Notes: generated from the letters alone by a model not told the origin. Counted from the stretch's first letter, positions 38,639 through 48,691 are shown. The stretch is 64,000 bases of DNA from Alphaproteobacteria bacterium (GCA_040216735.1 JAVJOO010000002.1:213118-277117); one strand, 5' to 3'. Numbers and translations are program-made.

Positions 38639-39268
38639 GTGGTGGATACACCCGTAAAAAAACCGGACGGCACGGCGGCGGACTCGCGCCCATCCCGTGA
38701 AGAGGCAGAGGCGGCGGTCAAAACGCTTCTTCGCTATGCCGGCGACGACGTGACCCGCGAAGGGCTGCTGGACACGCCGGCACGCGTGGTGAGGTCCTAC
38801 GACGAGTTCTTTGCCGGATATGAAGACGATGCGGTGGAATACCTGCAGCGCACCTTCGAAGAAACCGACGGCTACGATGAAATGGTGGTGCTGCGCGACA
38901 TCCGAGTCGAATCGCACTGCGAACATCACATGCTCCCGATTATCGGCCGCGCTCACGTCGGCTACCTGCCGAACAACCGCGTGGTCGGAATCAGCAAACT
39001 GGCACGGGTCGTCGACGCCTACGCCCATCGATTGCAGGTACAAGAAAAATTGACAGCCCAAATCGCAACCTGCATCGACAGCGTGCTGCGCCCGAAGGGC
39101 GTCGCCGTCGTCATCGACGCGGCGCACCAGTGTATGACCATGCGGGGCGTCCATAAGCCGGGCGTCAGCATGGTGACCAGCCATATGATCGGCGCCTTTC
39201 GCGACGATGCGACGACCCGTCGCGAGTTCTTGAACATCATCAGCAGTCCGTCGAATCAATCGGGTTGA
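38639..39268 (+). CDS. folE: GTP cyclohydrolase I
   Basis: First step of tetrahydrofolate synthesis, a zinc enzyme. 209 residues. Seen: [21 protein letters not shown], the zinc and catalytic region [21 protein letters not shown] (Cys94, His96, His97), and [15 protein letters not shown] at 38631-38634 precedes two adjacent GTG codons at 38639 and 38642; the second has the more normal spacing. Confidence 0.95.
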   Translation: MVDTPVKKPDGTAADSRPSREEAEAAVKTLLRYAGDDVTREGLLDTPARVVRSYDEFFAGYEDDAVEYLQRTFEETDGYDEMVVLRDIRVESHCEHHMLPIIGRAHVGYLPNNRVVGISKLARVVDAYAHRLQVQEKLTAQIATCIDSVLRPKGVAVVIDAAHQCMTMRGVHKPGVSMVTSHMIGAFRDDATTRREFLNIISSPSNQSG

Positions 39269-39270
39269 CC

Positions 39271-39285
39271 CCATGCCTGGCATGG
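39271..39285. repeat. Perfect dyad between folE and trkH
   Basis: CCATGCC-T-GGCATGG: seven-base arms around one central base. It begins two bases after the folE stop and ends 19 bases before the trkH ATG. A compact symmetric site like this could bind a dimeric regulator, or form a small hairpin close to the trkH ribosome site. Confidence 0.5.
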
Positions 39286-39304
39286 CCGGTACCGCAGGCC
39301 AGCG

Positions 39305-40753
39305 ATGATTGAAATACGGCCGATCTTCTATTTTCTGGGCGTGCTGCTTATCTCCCTGGCGGCCGCCATGCTCGTGCCGGCTGTCGTCGACGCGGCCAGC
39401 GGCCACCCCGACTGGGAAGCGTTTCTCGGCGCCGCCGGTATCACCCTCTTCTTCGGCGTCAGTTGCGTCCTCACCACCCGTGGCGGCTGGACGACGCTCT
39501 CGGTCCGTCAAAGCTTCGTCTTGACGACACTAAGCTGGACGATCGCTGCGGCCTTTGCCGCTCTACCTTTCTGGCTTTCCGAGATGTCTCTCGACTACTC
39601 CTCGGCCTTTTTCGAGGCGATGTCGGGAATTACGACAACCGGTTCGACGGTGCTGACCAATCTCGACGGCGCGCCGCCGGGCCTCCTCCTCTGGCGCGCG
39701 ATCCTCCAGTGGCTTGGCGGTGTCGGGTTTATCGTTCTCGCGATCTCGGTCCTCCCGCTGCTTCAAGTCGGCGGAAACCAACTTTTCAGAACGGAGTTCA
39801 GCGACCCCTCAGGGAAGGCGACGCCGCGGATCGCGACCCTCGCGGGCGGCATTGGTATGGTCTACGTGGCCGCGACGAGTCTGTGTTTCGTCGCCTACTG
39901 GGCCGCCGGCATGTCAGGCTTCGATGCCATCGCCCACGCGATGACGACGATCGCCACCGGCGGCTTTTCCACTTACGATGCGTCGCTCGCCCATTTCGCC
40001 AACCCGTCGATCGAGTGGATTGCCACACTCTTTATGATCGTCGGCAGCCTACCGTTCGCGCTCCTTCTAGTGGCGACTCAGGGAGACCCGCTGAGATTGG
40101 TGCGCAGCAGCCAGGTGCAGTGGTTCGCCGGCTTCTTGGTGGTCGGCACCCTTGCGATCGCGCTGTGGCAAATCCAGATCAACGACGTGGAGATCAGTCG
40201 GGCCATTCGCGCCGCAGCGTTCAACGTTACATCGATCATCACCGGCACCGGTTATGCGAGCGAAGATTTCTGGCAATGGGGCACGTTCCCCGGCGTCGCC
40301 TTCCTTTTCTTCATGTTTGTCGGCGGTTGCGCAGGCTCGACCTCCTGCAGCGTGAAGATATTCCGCTATCAGGTGCTGTTTCTCGCGTTACGGACGCAAT
40401 TGGAACACCTGCTGCGCCCGCATCGGGTATTTGTCCCGCATTACAACGGCAAGCCGTTGCCCGACACGGTGACCGATTCGGTCTTCGCGTTCTTCTTCCT
40501 GTTCCTTTTGCTATTTGCCTTGCTGGCCTTCGGGCTATCTACTCTGGGCCTGGATTTCGTGACGAGCGTTTCGAGCGCGGCGACCGCAATTACCAACGTC
40601 GGCCCCGGTCTTGGAAAAATGGTCGGCCCCGTCGGCACGTTCGCCGAAATCCCCGAAGCCGGAAAATGGATGTTATCGGCCGGCATGCTGCTCGGCCGCC
40701 TCGAAGTGTTTACCGTGATTGTCCTGTTCACCCGAAAGTTCTGGCGCACCTAG
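39305..40753 (+). CDS. trkH: Trk-type potassium uptake membrane subunit TrkH
   Basis: Potassium channel-like transporter subunit. 482 residues with four pore-loop repeats; selectivity-filter segments are GITTTGSTV, IATGGFSTY, IITGTGYAS and AITNVGPGLG. It normally needs the regulatory subunit TrkA, which is not in this window. ATG 39305. Stop is 17 bases before argE. Confidence 0.93.
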   Translation: MIEIRPIFYFLGVLLISLAAAMLVPAVVDAASGHPDWEAFLGAAGITLFFGVSCVLTTRGGWTTLSVRQSFVLTTLSWTIAAAFAALPFWLSEMSLDYSSAFFEAMSGITTTGSTVLTNLDGAPPGLLLWRAILQWLGGVGFIVLAISVLPLLQVGGNQLFRTEFSDPSGKATPRIATLAGGIGMVYVAATSLCFVAYWAAGMSGFDAIAHAMTTIATGGFSTYDASLAHFANPSIEWIATLFMIVGSLPFALLLVATQGDPLRLVRSSQVQWFAGFLVVGTLAIALWQIQINDVEISRAIRAAAFNVTSIITGTGYASEDFWQWGTFPGVAFLFFMFVGGCAGSTSCSVKIFRYQVLFLALRTQLEHLLRPHRVFVPHYNGKPLPDTVTDSVFAFFFLFLLLFALLAFGLSTLGLDFVTSVSSAATAITNVGPGLGKMVGPVGTFAEIPEAGKWMLSAGMLLGRLEVFTVIVLFTRKFWRT

Positions 40754-40770
40754 CGCCGCACGAGATCGCC

Positions 40771-41937
40771 ATGGAACACTACACGCCGTTGGAAATGACG
40801 AAGAAACTCGTCTCTTTCGATACGACGAGCCGCGAATCGAATCTCGACCTCATTGAGTTCGCGGCAGCGTATTTGAAGGGCCTAGGCATTGCCGCAAAAC
40901 TCATTCACAACGCGGAAGGTACCAAGGCCAACCTCTATGCGACGATCGGCCCGGCGGACGTGCCCGGTGTCGTCCTATCCGGTCACACCGATGTCGTCCC
41001 GGTCGACGGCCAAGACTGGACCACGCCACCCTTCGAGCCCCTTGAGTCCGGTGGCCGGTTGTTCGGTCGCGGCACGAGCGACATGAAAAGCTTTATCGCC
41101 ACCGCTCTATCCCTGGCGCCGGAAATGGCCAAAGCCGATCTGAAAATGCCGGTTCATTTTGCGTTTTCGTATGACGAAGAGGTCGGCTGCCTCGGTGTCC
41201 ACGGAATCGTCAGTCATATCGGAGACATTTCGCCGCTGCCCCGCGCCGTGATCGTAGGCGAGCCGACAGACATGAAAGTGGTCAACGCGCACAAAGGCGT
41301 GTTCGCCTTTCGCACAACCGTGCGCGGTCTAGAAGCCCATTCCAGCGCGACCCATATCGGCGTGAACGCCGTGATGTTCGCCGCCGAGTTGGTTTCCCAC
41401 CTGTCCAAAATGGCGATGGAGCAACGCGAGAGCGATCGAACGAACGATCGTTTCGACCCGCCCTACACGACCGTTCACGTCGGAACCATCCGTGGCGGCA
41501 CGGCCCTGAACATCATTCCCAAGGAGTGCTCGTTCGTTTGGGAGTACCGCCTTCTTCCCGGCGAGGATGAGCAGGAGATCTTTCGGCAATTCGACGACTT
41601 TGCCACCCAGGTCGTCTTGCCCCGCATGCAAGTGGTCGCGCCCCAAGCTTCGATCGTGACCGAACGTACCGGTCGCGTCGCACCGCTGGTCCCCCAAGCT
41701 GACTCGCCTGCAGAAACGCTCGCCATGATGCTCTCGGGGAGAAACCAGACCGATGTCGTCAGTTACGGCACCGAAGGGGGGATTTTCCAAGAGGCCGGCA
41801 TTCCGACGGTCGTCTGCGGCCCGGGCAATATCCTTCAGGCGCACCGGCCCGACGAATATATTGCGATTGAACAAATCGACGCTTGCGAGCAGTTTTTACG
41901 CAAACTCATCGACATCGCTTCGGTTCAGAGAATATAG
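40771..41937 (+). CDS. argE: Acetylornithine deacetylase
   Basis: M20-family metalloenzyme releasing ornithine from N-acetylornithine. 388 residues with SGHTDVVPVDGQDW, RGTSDMK, DEEVGCLG and VGEPTDM metal-binding/catalytic segments. ATG 40771 gives family length; the same frame is open upstream to 39463 but that is shadow of trkH. The 3' end overlaps the convergent lipoprotein gene by 13 bases. Confidence 0.9.
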   Translation: MEHYTPLEMTKKLVSFDTTSRESNLDLIEFAAAYLKGLGIAAKLIHNAEGTKANLYATIGPADVPGVVLSGHTDVVPVDGQDWTTPPFEPLESGGRLFGRGTSDMKSFIATALSLAPEMAKADLKMPVHFAFSYDEEVGCLGVHGIVSHIGDISPLPRAVIVGEPTDMKVVNAHKGVFAFRTTVRGLEAHSSATHIGVNAVMFAAELVSHLSKMAMEQRESDRTNDRFDPPYTTVHVGTIRGGTALNIIPKECSFVWEYRLLPGEDEQEIFRQFDDFATQVVLPRMQVVAPQASIVTERTGRVAPLVPQADSPAETLAMMLSGRNQTDVVSYGTEGGIFQEAGIPTVVCGPGNILQAHRPDEYIAIEQIDACEQFLRKLIDIASVQRI

Positions 41938-42539
41938 CCGGACAGAAATTCCGCGATCTTCGCTTCGAGCTCGGTATTGAGCGCGGCAATCAGCTCTTCG
42001 ACCAACGCGAATTGGATTGCTTGGCGTTCACTCACCGTAAGGTTCTCGGAGATCGTCCGGCTGCGCTCGGCACGTGCCGTTGCAAATGCCAGCCTAAAGC
42101 CGCGGTCGTTGCGAATTTCAACGGTGACGGCGAGAACCGCGTCGTAGCGCGCGGACTGGTCGACGGTAACCGCCCCCCGAAGCCCTTTTTCAACGGGCAA
42201 CTTGGTTTCGACCACCGATGCAGTGTCGATGACGAATCTTGCGCCGCCCTCGCTCCCCAGGGCGGCTAGGCGATCGTTTGCCCAGCGCCGCGCGGCTTCC
42301 GTGGGCGACACCGGCAGCAGGTGTTCGATATTTGGTTCGCGGAGCGGCGGGACATATTTCTCAACAATCTCAAGCGAGCCCGCGCTCAGGCGTATCTTCT
42401 CAAGGTGGGCGAACGTCACCTCCGGCGCCCGCGTGGGCGGTACGGTTTGGGTGCAGGCTGCGAGAAGCGCGCCCGCCATCACCAACAAACCGGCACGTAG
42501 TCCGAACCGACGGGCGATCTTCACGGGTTGGATGGGCAT
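41925..42539 (-). CDS. Putative outer- or inner-membrane lipoprotein, unknown function
   Basis: 204 residues with a lipoprotein signal peptide: basic start, hydrophobic core, lipobox LLAAC with Cys29. The mature part is soluble, with EKIRLSAGSLEIVEKYVPPLREPNIEHLLPVSP near the start and a long C-terminal helix (ERQAIQFALVEELIAALNTELEAKI). I do not recognise a named family. Start ATG 42539 follows GGAGG; the open frame to 42587 would mask the signal. It starts three bases after the hslO stop, so the two are probably one transcript. Confidence 0.75.
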   Translation of the reverse strand: MPIQPVKIARRFGLRAGLLVMAGALLAACTQTVPPTRAPEVTFAHLEKIRLSAGSLEIVEKYVPPLREPNIEHLLPVSPTEAARRWANDRLAALGSEGGARFVIDTASVVETKLPVEKGLRGAVTVDQSARYDAVLAVTVEIRNDRGFRLAFATARAERSRTISENLTVSERQAIQFALVEELIAALNTELEAKIAEFLSGYIL

Positions 42540-42541
42540 CT

Positions 42542-43492
42542 CTAGCCTCCCGGGTTTAGGCGATCGTCTGGTTCGAAATGGTAACACCGATTACAAAATT
42601 CGCATCGCACTTCGATCTTTCCGTTCTCAAGCACCATTTCCCGAACTTCGTCGGCGGGAAACTGGTTGAGGACCGCTTCGATTCTTTCCCGGGAACAGCG
42701 GCATTTGGCCATTACCGGGGCGGACTCATAGAGCCAGACGCCATCTTCATGAAACAATCGGCGAAGAAACGCCGAAGGGCTGAGGAGCGTATCGCACAAT
42801 TCAGACGCGCGCGCCGTGCCGACCAAGGCGCGTGCGTGCTGCCAGTCCTCTTCGGTCGCCATCTGATCATCGTATTTCTTGCCGCCCTTGCCGCCCGTGG
42901 CAGCTAGGTTTTGAACCATAACGGCCCCAGCCCGCCATTGATCGGGTCCGCCACGAACCACCTCTCGGGCGACGCCAACCCGGATAACGGCACGCAGTTG
43001 CTCGGAACGGCGAAAGTAGTTCTCGGTGCATTCGGCCAGCGTGCTGCCTTCCAGCGCGACAATCCCTTGATGCCGCTCGGTCTCGGCACCCTGATCGACG
43101 ATCCAGCTCAAGAATCCGTCACCGAAAAAACGCTGGATCTCGCGGTGTCCGTCCTGCGCCGCCGTCTCGACCGCGCCACGGTCGAAACTTGCATAGGCTC
43201 TGATCGAGCCAGGCGTTTCGAAGTCGGCGACCAACGCCCGAATTGGACCGTTGCTGCGGACCTGGAGAGAGAAAACACCCTCAAATTTCAACGCGCTGGA
43301 AAGCGCCGCACTCAGGGCGACAAGTTCACCCAGATACTCGGAAACCGCATCGGGGTATTGGTGGCCCGACAATACTTCGTGAATCGCGGGTCCTAGTCTG
43401 ACGAGACGTCCACGAACGCCGATCTTGTCGATCTGAAACGGGTACACGCAATCGTCGGGTTCGACCTCGGACCGACTTCCTAAGTCATGCAC
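42542..43492 (-). CDS. hslO: Redox-regulated chaperone Hsp33
   Basis: Holdase chaperone switched on by oxidation of a zinc-binding cysteine centre. 316 residues; the C-terminal zinc cysteines are in [10 protein letters not shown] and RCEFCNRCY (a CxC and CxxC arrangement). The N-terminal fold segment [21 protein letters not shown] is typical. Start appears to be GTG 43492, overlapping the argF stop by 13 bases. Confidence 0.94.
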   Translation of the reverse strand: MHDLGSRSEVEPDDCVYPFQIDKIGVRGRLVRLGPAIHEVLSGHQYPDAVSEYLGELVALSAALSSALKFEGVFSLQVRSNGPIRALVADFETPGSIRAYASFDRGAVETAAQDGHREIQRFFGDGFLSWIVDQGAETERHQGIVALEGSTLAECTENYFRRSEQLRAVIRVGVAREVVRGGPDQWRAGAVMVQNLAATGGKGGKKYDDQMATEEDWQHARALVGTARASELCDTLLSPSAFLRRLFHEDGVWLYESAPVMAKCRCSRERIEAVLNQFPADEVREMVLENGKIEVRCEFCNRCYHFEPDDRLNPGG

Positions 43493-44415
43493 CAGTTGAG
43501 AATCCCTTTCTGCGCGTGAAGGCGGTTCTCAGCTTCGGCCCAGACGACCGAACGCGGGCCGTCGATCACGTCGCCCGTAACCTCCTGTCCGCGGTGGGCA
43601 GGCAAACAATGCATGAACATCGCATCGGGCTTTGCAACCGACATGATCGATTCGTTGACCTGATACGGACGAAGCAAATTGTGCCGGGCTGTCGTGGAGG
43701 TCGATAGTTCCGGCGTTTCATCGCTCATCGAAACCCATACATCGGTGACGACGCAATCCGCGCCCGCTGCGGCCTCGGCCGCCGCCCGCGTCACAACAAC
43801 CTCCGCCCCCTGCGCGCGGGCCCACTCCACAACATCGGTATCCGGGGCCAGTTCCTCGGGACAGGCGAGTTCGATGCGAAAATCGAACTTAGCCGCGGCG
43901 TGGATCCAGGTCGCAGCCATATTGTTGCCGTCGCCGATCCACGCGACCTTCGCTCCGCGAATCGGTCCGCGCTCCTCCTCGTAGGTCATGACATCGCCCA
44001 TCACCTGACAGGGATGACTGCGGCTGGTCAGGCCGTTAATGACCGGAACGTCGGCATAGGTCGCGAGCTCGTCGAGAACCTCGTGATTGGGGGTTCTAAT
44101 CATGATGGCGTCGACGTACCGCGAGAGCACTCTGGCGGTATCGGCAACAGTCTCGCCCCGGCCCATCTGCATCGTCGAACCGCTCAACTCAATCGTTTGA
44201 CCGCCGAGCTGGAGCATCGCGACATCAAAGGAGACGCGCGTTCTCGTCGACGGTTTATCGAATATCGTCGCCAAAATGCGGCCATCCAACGGACGGTCGA
44301 GGTCCGGTGCGCCGCGGGGCCGACCGTCGCGGGCACGCTTGCGCGTACTTGCGTCGTCCAGTATTTGGCGCAACGTCGCGGGCTCAAGCGCCGCAATGTC
44401 GAGGAAATGCGGCAC
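43480..44415 (-). CDS. argF: Ornithine carbamoyltransferase
   Basis: Makes citrulline from ornithine and carbamoyl phosphate. 311 residues with the carbamoyl-phosphate motif SxRTR as STRTR at 56-60, HPCQVMGD and MHCLPAHRG. Start GTG 44415, three bases after the argD stop. Cotranscribed with argD and probably hslO. Confidence 0.95.
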   Translation of the reverse strand: MPHFLDIAALEPATLRQILDDASTRKRARDGRPRGAPDLDRPLDGRILATIFDKPSTRTRVSFDVAMLQLGGQTIELSGSTMQMGRGETVADTARVLSRYVDAIMIRTPNHEVLDELATYADVPVINGLTSRSHPCQVMGDVMTYEEERGPIRGAKVAWIGDGNNMAATWIHAAAKFDFRIELACPEELAPDTDVVEWARAQGAEVVVTRAAAEAAAGADCVVTDVWVSMSDETPELSTSTTARHNLLRPYQVNESIMSVAKPDAMFMHCLPAHRGQEVTGDVIDGPRSVVWAEAENRLHAQKGILNWCMT

Positions 44416-44418
44416 GCT

Positions 44419-45591
44419 TCAGAAACTCGTGGCGCCGAGCGCGTCGTCGATCTTTTCGAGCGCCTCTTGGACGTGGACGTCTTCAATAATTAGCGGCGGC
44501 AGCAGCCGAACGACATTATCGCCCGCGATAACGCTCAGCATCCCCCGCGCCCGCAATTCGCCGATAACGACACTGGGATCGCCGGTGCACCGCAGACCGA
44601 TGAACAGCCCTTTGCCGCGCACCTCCGCGATCTTGTTGCCGTGCTTGGCCCGTAGACGATTGAGGCCCTCGTGCAACGCGTCGCCGCGCTTTTGGACGGC
44701 CTCGAGGAAACCGGGTTTCGTCACCTCGTTGAGTACCGCAAGCCCGACCGCCGTCGCGATCGGATTGCCGCCAAAGGTCGATCCGTGACTGCCCGCCACC
44801 ATACCGCGCGCCGCGCTTTCCGTTGCAAGACAGGCGCCGATGGGAAGACCGCCACCGAGCGCCTTCGCCACTGCCATGACATCGGGTGTGATGCCCCAAT
44901 GTTCATGGGCGAACAACCTTCCGGTCCGCCCGACGCCGGACTGAACTTCGTCGAAAATAAGCAAGAGACCGGCCTTGTCGGCGATCTCCCGTAACGCCGG
45001 CAGGAAGGAATCTGGTGACACCCGCACGCCGCTTTCACCTTGAATCGGCTCGACCAAAATTGCTGCGGTCGCCGGCGATATCGCGCGCTCGACGGCGGCG
45101 ATGTCGCCAAACGGGACCTGGTCGAATCCATCCACCGGCGGCCCGAACCCATCGAGGTGTTTTTTCTGATTGCCGGCCGCCAGCGTCGCGAGGGTACGGC
45201 CGTGAAAGGCACCCTCGAAGGTGATCGTCCTGAATCTTTCCGGATGACCGCCCGCCGCGTGATACTTGCGGGCGACCTTGATGCAGCATTCGACGGCTTC
45301 GGCACCGGAGTTACCAAAAAACACCGTATCGGCGAACGAATGCGCGACCAGCGCTTCGGCCAACGCTTCCTGCGTCGGAATGCGCACAAGATTGGAGGTA
45401 TGCCAAACGCCCTCCGCCGCCGTCTTCAGCGCGTCCATCAGCTTGGGATGCTTGTGGCCGAGGGTCGTCACCGCGATGCCCGAGGCAAAGTCGAGGTACC
45501 GTCGCCCTTCGGCATCGAAAAGATAGGGGCCCTCGCCCCGCTCAAACGCTAAATCGGCGCGGGCATAGGTCGGCATTATTGCGGAAATCAC
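44419..45591 (-). CDS. argD: Acetylornithine aminotransferase
   Basis: Class III PLP aminotransferase of arginine synthesis, possibly also acting in DAP synthesis. 390 residues; PLP lysine Lys243 in DVMAVAKALGGG, with FGNSGAEAVECCIK and LIFDEVQSGVGRTG. GTG 45591 (VISAIMPTYARADLAFERG) matches the family N-terminus and has GGGAGAG upstream; ATG 45576 is five residues in. Divergent from the glycosyltransferase. Confidence 0.94.
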   Translation of the reverse strand: MISAIMPTYARADLAFERGEGPYLFDAEGRRYLDFASGIAVTTLGHKHPKLMDALKTAAEGVWHTSNLVRIPTQEALAEALVAHSFADTVFFGNSGAEAVECCIKVARKYHAAGGHPERFRTITFEGAFHGRTLATLAAGNQKKHLDGFGPPVDGFDQVPFGDIAAVERAISPATAAILVEPIQGESGVRVSPDSFLPALREIADKAGLLLIFDEVQSGVGRTGRLFAHEHWGITPDVMAVAKALGGGLPIGACLATESAARGMVAGSHGSTFGGNPIATAVGLAVLNEVTKPGFLEAVQKRGDALHEGLNRLRAKHGNKIAEVRGKGLFIGLRCTGDPSVVIGELRARGMLSVIAGDNVVRLLPPLIIEDVHVQEALEKIDDALGATSF

Positions 45592-45680
45592 GGTGCTCTC
45601 CCGCTCTCGGTTCAATCGACCGGCTTTCGGAAAGCGACAGAATATGGGGGCACCTCCCCGCGCTGTCAATCGGGCAAGCC

Positions 45681-45696
45681 TTAACCCGTGGTTAAC
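45681..45696. promoter_or_regulatory. CtrA-type binding site
   Basis: TTAACCCGTGGTTAAC matches the full alphaproteobacterial CtrA site TTAA-N7-TTAAC and is also a 15-base dyad. I found no other TTAA-N7-TTAA in the window by eye. It lies 51 bases before the proposed start of the TPR-glycosyltransferase and 90 bases before argD. Confidence 0.6.
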
Positions 45697-45746
45697 CCTA
45701 CGGCCGCATTGTGGGGGTCCTTCCAGACCCCAGACCGGAGCGCCCG

Positions 45747-47966
45747 GTGCAGCACCCGATGTCCGTCCGAGGTCAATCCCCTCGGGGCGATGGCCGCCAA
45801 GCCCGCGAGGCTCTCGAGGTTGCGCGCCTCCTCCGGCGCGACGGCGACCGGGCCACGGCCGTCCAGGTGCTCGTTGAGGCCATTGATGGAGACGACGACC
45901 CGGAAGTCGCCTTTACCCTCGGGGTTTGGGCACTTGAGGACGGCAGACCTGCCGATGCGCGAACCTATTTCCGCACCGCCGCCTCCCTCGCACCGACGGT
46001 GCCCGAGGTCTTTATCAACCTTGCCGCCGCCGCCGGTCGCCTTGGGCACCAGGACGAAACCCTCGACGCCGCGCGCACGGCTGTCCGACTTGCAGCAACC
46101 AACGAGCATGCCCATGGCGCACTCGGCAACGCCCTGTCAGCGGCCAACCATTGGGCCGAGGCGCGGGCCGCCTATCTCGACGCCCACACGCAAGGGCCCG
46201 CGTCCTCGATGTGGCTGCTCAATCTCGGGCATTGTGACTTGGCGCTGGGCGATGAAACAGGTGCCCGGCAATGGTTCGCCCGCGTTCTTGAGATGCAACC
46301 GGATTCAAAGACCGCGCTCCATGGTCTAGGTCTGTGCGCCCAAAACCGCGGCGACCATGCCGGTGCGATCGGTCTATTCGAGCGGGCGCTTGTGCACGAT
46401 CCGCTATACGCCGAAGCCTGGGGTAACCTTGCCGTCTCATTGCAAAGCTGCGGGCGTCACCACGATGCGCTGGAGGCCGCGCGAACCTCGGTCGATCTGA
46501 ACCCGCGTGTCGCCCATGCCTTGCTGAATCTCGGGCATATCTTGCAATCGGTGGGCCGGCACAACGAAGCAATCGACGCCTACAACCAGGCGCTGGACAT
46601 CGAACCGAATTTGCCCGGCGCGCGCGCCTATTTGCTCCATTCCAAACGGCACATCTGCCTGTGGTCGGGCGACGCCGGCCTGATCGACGCGGTCGTCGAC
46701 GAAATCCGCAGCGGCGCCCAGGTACCGCCGTTCACCCTAGCCGGAACGGATGCGCCGCCGGCGATCAGGTTGATCGCAGCCCAGCGATCCGCCGCCGCCC
46801 ATACGCGCGGTCTGCCCCCAAGCCGCGCGACGACTCCGCCGCCAGCGGAAAAGACCCCGCTTCGAATCGGCTTCGTCTCGCCGGACTTCCGCACCCATAG
46901 CCTGGCAATGTCTTTTTCGGCCGTCCTAGGCGCGCGCGACCGCGACACGCAATGGATCGGCTACGCCATCGGCGAAGCCGAAACAGCCGACAGTTCGAGC
47001 GATCTGGCAACGCTCTTCGACCGCTTTGTCGATCTTTCCGCACTGTCCGACGCCGACGCCGCGGCGCACATACAATCCGACGGGATCGACGTCCTGGTGG
47101 ACCTTGCCGGTCACACGCGGGGATCGCGGTTGGAAATCTTCGCGCGCCGGCCGGCGCCGGTCCAAGTCCACTATTTGGGGTACGGGAGCACAATCGGTGC
47201 CGACTACATCCCCTGGCTGATCACGGACCGCGTCCACACACCGCCCTCGCTTGCAGACCACTGCTCGGAAGCACTCGCCTATTTGCCCCACACGTTCATG
47301 GCCGCTGGATTCGTCGAGCCGGACGGCGAGATCCCCGATCGCGACTCCGTCGGGCTTCCCGGCGATGGAATCGTCTTTGCCTGCTTCAACGCGCCCTACA
47401 AGCTTGAGCCCGCGTCCTTTGCGAGTTGGATGCGTATCCTGACCGGCGTGCCGGGCAGCGTGCTGTGGCTTCGCGGCACGTCGGCGGAGGTCGCCGACCG
47501 ATTGCGCAAGGCTGCCGCCGACCATGGCGTCGACCCTGTGCGCCTAGTCTTCGCCGATCGCTTAGAACGCGCCGCACACTTGGCGCGTCACAGGCTGGCC
47601 GATATCGCTCTGGATTCGTTCAACCACACCGGGGGCGTCACGACGATCGACGCTCTCCTTGCCGGGGTCCCGGTCATCACCATCGCCGGCGCCAGTCAGA
47701 GCGCGCGAACCGGGGCATCGATCCTGACGGCCCTCGGCACTACTAGCCTCATTCGAGATGGGATCGACAGCTATGAAGCGCTGGCGATCGAACTAGCGTT
47801 GGACCCCAAGAGGCTAGCCGCGGTCAAATCCAACGTGATGGAACGGGTACGGACGTCGCCACTCTTCGATCCGACACAACTCGCGCGCGCTCTCAACACC
47901 GCCTTTCGCGAGATGTACCGCGCCGCGGCCAACGGCGCGAAACCGTCGACCTTCGACGTGCGGTAG
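45747..47966 (+). CDS. TPR-containing glycosyltransferase, GT41/SPINDLY type
   Basis: About 739 residues: an N-terminal half of about six to seven TPR units (e.g. AEAWGNLAVSLQSCGRHHDALEAARTSV form), then a two-lobed GT41-like catalytic half with RIGFVSPDFRTHSLAM, VQVHYLGYGSTIGADY and a donor-site segment LDSFNHTGGVTTIDALLAGVPV. Related proteins add O-linked sugars to proteins; in Caulobacter a TPR glycosyltransferase (FlmG) modifies flagellin. Cytoplasmic. GTG 45747 has GGAG six bases upstream; GTG 45711 and ATG 45759 are alternatives. The CtrA-type box suggests cell-cycle or motility control. Confidence 0.85.
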   Translation: MQHPMSVRGQSPRGDGRQAREALEVARLLRRDGDRATAVQVLVEAIDGDDDPEVAFTLGVWALEDGRPADARTYFRTAASLAPTVPEVFINLAAAAGRLGHQDETLDAARTAVRLAATNEHAHGALGNALSAANHWAEARAAYLDAHTQGPASSMWLLNLGHCDLALGDETGARQWFARVLEMQPDSKTALHGLGLCAQNRGDHAGAIGLFERALVHDPLYAEAWGNLAVSLQSCGRHHDALEAARTSVDLNPRVAHALLNLGHILQSVGRHNEAIDAYNQALDIEPNLPGARAYLLHSKRHICLWSGDAGLIDAVVDEIRSGAQVPPFTLAGTDAPPAIRLIAAQRSAAAHTRGLPPSRATTPPPAEKTPLRIGFVSPDFRTHSLAMSFSAVLGARDRDTQWIGYAIGEAETADSSSDLATLFDRFVDLSALSDADAAAHIQSDGIDVLVDLAGHTRGSRLEIFARRPAPVQVHYLGYGSTIGADYIPWLITDRVHTPPSLADHCSEALAYLPHTFMAAGFVEPDGEIPDRDSVGLPGDGIVFACFNAPYKLEPASFASWMRILTGVPGSVLWLRGTSAEVADRLRKAAADHGVDPVRLVFADRLERAAHLARHRLADIALDSFNHTGGVTTIDALLAGVPVITIAGASQSARTGASILTALGTTSLIRDGIDSYEALAIELALDPKRLAAVKSNVMERVRTSPLFDPTQLARALNTAFREMYRAAANGAKPSTFDVR

Positions 47967-48013
47967 ACGCAAAATCGACCGACGCCGCCACGCGAACGCA
48001 GCCTCAAGCGGCG

Positions 48014-48661
48014 TCAATCCTCGGCGTCGGGTTGCACTTCGGGTGCGGCTAACGCGAACGCCGGAAGCTCTAGGCATCGGCGCTCGATGTCGAGCAAGCG
48101 TGCGCATCCCGAGAGATCGCTCGACAAACGACGCGCGTTGTAGAGTTGAGGCACCAAGCAAATATCGGCGAGCCCGGGTTGGGCCCCGTGGATAAACGCG
48201 CCGGCGCCATCGAAGCGGCGCACCATTTCATCGACGGCGCTTAGGCCGGTTTCGGCCCAATGGCGATACCACGCGTCACGGTCGGCGGCGGAGATCCCCA
48301 TATCGGCCAGCCGCTTCAGGACGCGAAGATTGTTCAGGGGATGGATGTCGCATGCAATCGCCAGCGCGATCGCCCGCGCCTGGGCCCGCGCCATCGGGTC
48401 GGCGGGAAGCAACGCCGGTTCGGGCCGGGTTTCGTCGAGATACTCGATAATCGCCAGCGACTGGCTCAACGCCGTTCCGTCTTCGACAATCGTCGGTACG
48501 GACGCCTGGGGGTTGATATCGCGGTACGCTGGCGTGAACTGCTCGCCACCGCCGCGCCGTAAATGGACGACGTGAGTCTTGGGATCGATTCCCTTCAAAT
48601 TCAGGGCGATCCGCACGCGATAGGCCGCGGAACTCCGAAAAAAAGAGTAAAGCTCGATCAC
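48014..48661 (-). CDS. maiA: Maleylacetoacetate isomerase (zeta-class GST)
   Basis: Glutathione-dependent isomerase of tyrosine/homogentisate breakdown. 215 residues with the zeta-class segment YSFFRSSAAYRVRIALNLKGI, NPQASVPTIVEDG and the C-terminal ADICLVPQLYNARR. GTG start at 48661. No other homogentisate genes are nearby, so a related GST role is possible. Confidence 0.85.
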   Translation of the reverse strand: MIELYSFFRSSAAYRVRIALNLKGIDPKTHVVHLRRGGGEQFTPAYRDINPQASVPTIVEDGTALSQSLAIIEYLDETRPEPALLPADPMARAQARAIALAIACDIHPLNNLRVLKRLADMGISAADRDAWYRHWAETGLSAVDEMVRRFDGAGAFIHGAQPGLADICLVPQLYNARRLSSDLSGCARLLDIERRCLELPAFALAAPEVQPDAED

Positions 48662-48691
48662 CGGCGGTCACGCATCCGAAAGGTCCACCGG

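Noticed and set aside
39463-40770. Long N-terminal extension in frame with argE
   Set aside because: The frame is open because of GC bias but lies within trkH in another frame and is Arg/Pro-rich with no family similarity. ArgE begins at 40771.
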